6,186 nt of DNA from Planctomycetales bacterium (lineage in GTDB: Bacteria; Planctomycetota; Planctomycetia; Planctomycetales; Planctomycetaceae). This document shows positions 5,872 to 6,186 of this stretch, in pieces. Below the pieces are notes generated by a model. The model was not told the DNA's origin. It saw only the letters and a list, made by a program, of their open reading frames with translations, and searched no databases. The position numbers and the translations under genes were made by a program. The stretch covers positions 1 to 6,186 of the forward strand of contig JAGVKR010000383.1 of the NCBI GenBank assembly GCA_020050375.1, read 5' to 3'. How positions within the stretch are numbered: the stretch's first letter is position 1; each line of letters begins with the position of its first letter.

Positions 5872-6186
5872 TCAACCGACGCCAAGGTCAGCGAAATTGA
5901 TGCCGTCGATTGCTGATCGCGCGATCCACTCTTTCAGTTTTGCCAACACATAGTGTTTGTGATTGGCGACCGCCTGCTCGGAGAGCCCCAGTCGCCGGGC
6001 CACATCCTTGTTCGGCCAGCCGAGCACGAACAAAAGCTCGATGCACTTGAGACGCTCGAACTCCCCCCGCTCCTGCCATTGGCGAATCAGCACTTCCAGT
6101 CCCTCGCAGAGGATCTTCTCCTCCAGGCCGCGCCGCTCGCGGCTGCGGGCCATGCTCGACGCCATTCGCCCTCCCGCCGGCGGAGC
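5872..6186 (-). CDS. Sigma-70-family (ECF-like) RNA polymerase sigma factor, C-terminal part (5' end outside window)
   Basis: The minus-strand frame ends at TGA 5872-5874 and stays open to the right edge (104 residues visible). An internal ATG at 6165 is probably not the true start. The visible part contains a region-4-like helix-turn-helix that would bind the -35 box. A helix ERLKCIELLFVLGW leads into NKDVARRLGLSEQAVANHKHYVLAKLKEW, with the spacing typical of sigma region 4 in planctomycete ECF-like sigma factors. The core-binding region 2 is outside the window, so the assignment rests on region 4 alone; another helix-turn-helix regulator is possible. It is convergent with argD, 27 nt away, and no clear terminator separates them. 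Confidence 0.65.
   Translation of the reverse strand, partial: APPAGGRMASSMARSRERRGLEEKILCEGLEVLIRQWQERGEFERLKCIELLFVLGWPNKDVARRLGLSEQAVANHKHYVLAKLKEWIARSAIDGINFADLGVG

Noticed and set aside
5845..5880. Terminator between argD and the sigma-factor gene
   Set aside because: A T-run (5856-5860) is present but comes before, not after, the only nearby inverted repeat (GGTT...AACC, 5861-5877), which has just four outer pairs.

Overview
The window looks like the chromosome of a GC-rich planctomycete (Planctomycetota). This is inferred from three things: the type of M50 peptidase, the DUF6666-like secreted protein and the sigma-factor tail, all of which I associate with that phylum; gene starts with little or no Shine-Dalgarno sequence; and frequent non-ATG starts. 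No rRNA, tRNA, CRISPR array, transposase or phage gene is visible.

Layout, left to right. (1) 1-219, +: the last 72 residues of an AraC-family regulator, cut by the window edge. (2) 213-254: two tandem hairpins where this gene meets the next one tail to tail. (3) 253-972, -: an intact M50 (site-2 protease type) membrane metalloprotease. (4) 973-1393: a gene-poor divergent region with several inverted repeats. (5) 1394-2514, +: a secreted DUF6666-like protein. Its signal peptide lies in a different frame from its body, so this copy is frameshifted or the sequence has an indel near 1560. (6) 2583-3173, -: a hypothetical protein with no recognised domain. (7) 3174-3565: a divergent control region with a near-consensus sigma-70 promoter pointing at argB, followed by a leader of about 170 nt. 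(8) 3566-4441, +: argB, N-acetylglutamate kinase. (9) 4636-5844, +: argD, acetylornithine aminotransferase. (10) 5872-6186, -: the C-terminal end of a sigma-70-family (probably ECF) sigma factor, cut by the right edge.

How the genes relate. argB and argD encode steps 2 and 4 of ornithine/arginine synthesis (N-acetylglutamate to N-acetylglutamyl phosphate, and N-acetylglutamate semialdehyde to N-acetylornithine). They lie in the same direction 194 nt apart and are probably co-transcribed from the promoter at 3360-3387. ArgB has the N-terminal helix and C-terminal sequence seen in arginine-inhibited kinases, which suggests feedback control of the pathway. The other genes have no evident link to arginine metabolism.

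I did not find a clearly new multi-gene system. The points most worth checking are the split reading frame of the secreted protein, the structured argB leader with a small Arg-containing ORF, and the unusual substitution in the ArgB 'GLSGKDG' loop.
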